Notes under the pieces: generated by a model
Told to the model about the DNA's origin: nothing
The model's input: only the letters and a program-made list of their open reading frames with translations
Databases searched by the model: none
Part shown: positions 6,229 to 7,022 of the stretch, piece by piece
Layout: every line of letters starts with the position of its first letter
How positions within the stretch are numbered: the first letter of the stretch is position 1
Program-made: the position numbers and the translations under genes
NCBI GenBank assembly: GCA_903926285.1
Contig: CAIYIP010000508.1
Span: 1-7,022 of the forward strand
Direction of reading: 5' to 3'
DNA length: 7,022 nt
Source: an uncultured Gammaproteobacteria bacterium
GTDB taxonomy: Bacteria > Pseudomonadota > Gammaproteobacteria > Pseudomonadales > Pseudohongiellaceae

Positions 6229-6816
6229 ATGATAAAAACCGTGAATGTATTTCCAGCTTTGCTTGCGTTAATTCTGCTTCCTCTCAGCTTGTGCTGTTCT
6301 GCCCAGGTCGTGGATGTGAGCGGTTGTCGCACCATCGAAGATCGCCTGCAGCGCTTTGACTGTTATGAGAGCCTGGAGGCTGCTGATATTGGTTCCGGGC
6401 AGGAAGAGGAAAGCCGTGAGCGCCTTACCGTGCAACAAACGAGCACTGATAACCCGACCGCAGCTGCACCGATTGAAGAGAGAGCGCAGCCTGCAGCCGA
6501 AACCAACTCACTGCCCGTTGAGACCCGCGATGTGGACAGTTTCGGCAAGGTCTCCGCAACAGAGAATGTTCGCGTGATCGAAGGCACTGACGGCAAATCC
6601 GAATTGATCGATAAAGTCGCATCCATTGAACGGCTGCTGCCTAATCTGGTGCTGATAACACTGCAAAGCGGACAGAAATGGCGTCAGATGGTAGACAAGC
6701 GTTATCCAGTGAGCGTTGGTGACGAGGTGAGAATCTATCCCTCACGCTGGGGCGATGCCTATCGCTTGAGCGCCACCAGAGTGTCCGGTTATATCCAGGT
6801 AGAACGGGTTGACTGA
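6229..6816 (+). CDS. Exported protein of unknown function with N-terminal paired-cysteine motif
   Basis: 195 residues from ATG 6229. An in-frame GTG at 6181 would add 16 residues ahead of the signal peptide and is unlikely; AAAAGA (6217-6222) is a weak ribosome binding site 6 nt before the ATG. Residues 1-25 are a Sec signal peptide (hydrophobic core 8-21, cleavage about CSA/QVV). The mature protein opens with C33-x-x-I-x-D-R-L-x-R-F-D-C45-Y46. This resembles the C..I.D...RL.CYD motif I recall from several periplasmic Gram-negative proteins, including the type VI accessory TagO/VasI group; the two cysteines could form a disulfide. A low-complexity acidic/Ala-rich linker (about 52-105) follows. 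The last 65 residues form a compact beta-rich segment: SIERLLPNLVLITL, SGQKWRQM (148-154), VSVGDEVRIY (161-170), then AYRLSATRVSGYIQVERVD. This C-terminal pattern also occurs in other uncharacterised proteobacterial exported proteins. No secretion genes are nearby, so I assign no function. Confidence 0.8.
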   Translation: MIKTVNVFPALLALILLPLSLCCSAQVVDVSGCRTIEDRLQRFDCYESLEAADIGSGQEEESRERLTVQQTSTDNPTAAAPIEERAQPAAETNSLPVETRDVDSFGKVSATENVRVIEGTDGKSELIDKVASIERLLPNLVLITLQSGQKWRQMVDKRYPVSVGDEVRIYPSRWGDAYRLSATRVSGYIQVERVD

Positions 6817-6932
6817 GACCCACATTACTTGAACAGAAAATATGGGCGCGTGCTGGAGTTGTGAGACGTCAGGCGGTCGCTAAGTCAGCCCTGGAATTGA
6901 CTAACATACATTCCCGGATCTTGCCCTAGCGT

Positions 6933-7022
6933 TTAATCAGAATGACCAGTATGAACTGCGTTTATGCCACTTTGTTTTAGTATTGCCGTTATGTCATTGG
7001 CTGCTTTACACACGCAAAATTC
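6933..7022 (-). CDS. Possible C-terminal end of a gene entering from the right edge
   Basis: A minus-strand frame is open from the window edge for 29 codons to TAA (6935-6933), ending ILKQSGINAVHTGHSD. It looks protein-like, but 29 open codons are not rare by chance and I recognise no family. On the plus strand a competing frame starts at ATG 6964 (MPLCFSIAVMSLAALHTQN, hydrophobic) and also runs off the edge, with no visible ribosome binding site. At most one of the two is real. The rest of 6817-6932 shows nothing I can name. Confidence 0.2.
   Translation of the reverse strand, partial: EFCVCKAANDITAILKQSGINAVHTGHSD

Overview
The window reads as ordinary chromosomal DNA from a Gram-negative bacterium, most likely a gammaproteobacterium. 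The reasons are Sec and lipoprotein signals on most products, a lipoprotein M13 metallopeptidase, a TPR–transmembrane–GGDEF diguanylate cyclase, and moderate, even base composition. The assignment is inferred from protein style only, because there is no rRNA or marker gene. I saw no tRNA, CRISPR array, insertion sequence or prophage signature.

Layout. (1) Positions 1-632, minus strand: a two-gene unit. A 167-aa cupin-like protein resembles the small subunit of two-component hydroquinone 1,2-dioxygenases (HapC/PnpC type). It is followed 11 bp later by the first 39 codons of a second gene that looks like the matching large subunit and runs off the left edge. (2) Positions 633-849: a divergent control region with two dyads and an extended -10 promoter reading right. 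(3) Positions 850-1767, plus: an exported spermidine-synthase-fold protein. (4) Positions 1768-1982: a convergent gap with a doubtful short minus-strand frame. (5) Positions 1983-4073, minus: an M13 (neprilysin/PepO) zinc metallopeptidase with a lipobox and a complete active site. (6) Positions 4074-4381: a 308-bp divergent control region ending in the 12-bp perfect palindrome TGATCGCGATCA, which overlaps the first possible ATG of the next gene. (7) Positions 4382-5977, plus: a diguanylate cyclase with periplasmic TPR repeats, one membrane helix, an intact GGEEF and an RxxD inhibition site. (8) Positions 5978-6228: an intergenic stretch with a candidate promoter, a weak terminator-like dyad and a possible 31-aa hydrophobic peptide. 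(9) Positions 6229-6816, plus: a 195-aa exported protein of unknown function with a paired-cysteine motif. (10) Positions 6817-7022: no confident gene; two short frames run off the right edge.

How the genes work together: the dioxygenase subunits should form one ring-cleaving enzyme. The other genes look like separate single-gene transcription units sharing an envelope theme, since all four complete non-dioxygenase genes carry export or membrane signals. The peptidase and the diguanylate cyclase are divergent across one control region, so co-regulation is possible but unproven. I found no convincing new multi-gene system. The best leads are the exported spermidine-synthase homologue with an altered catalytic motif, the palindrome at the cyclase start, and the uncharacterised cysteine-motif protein.
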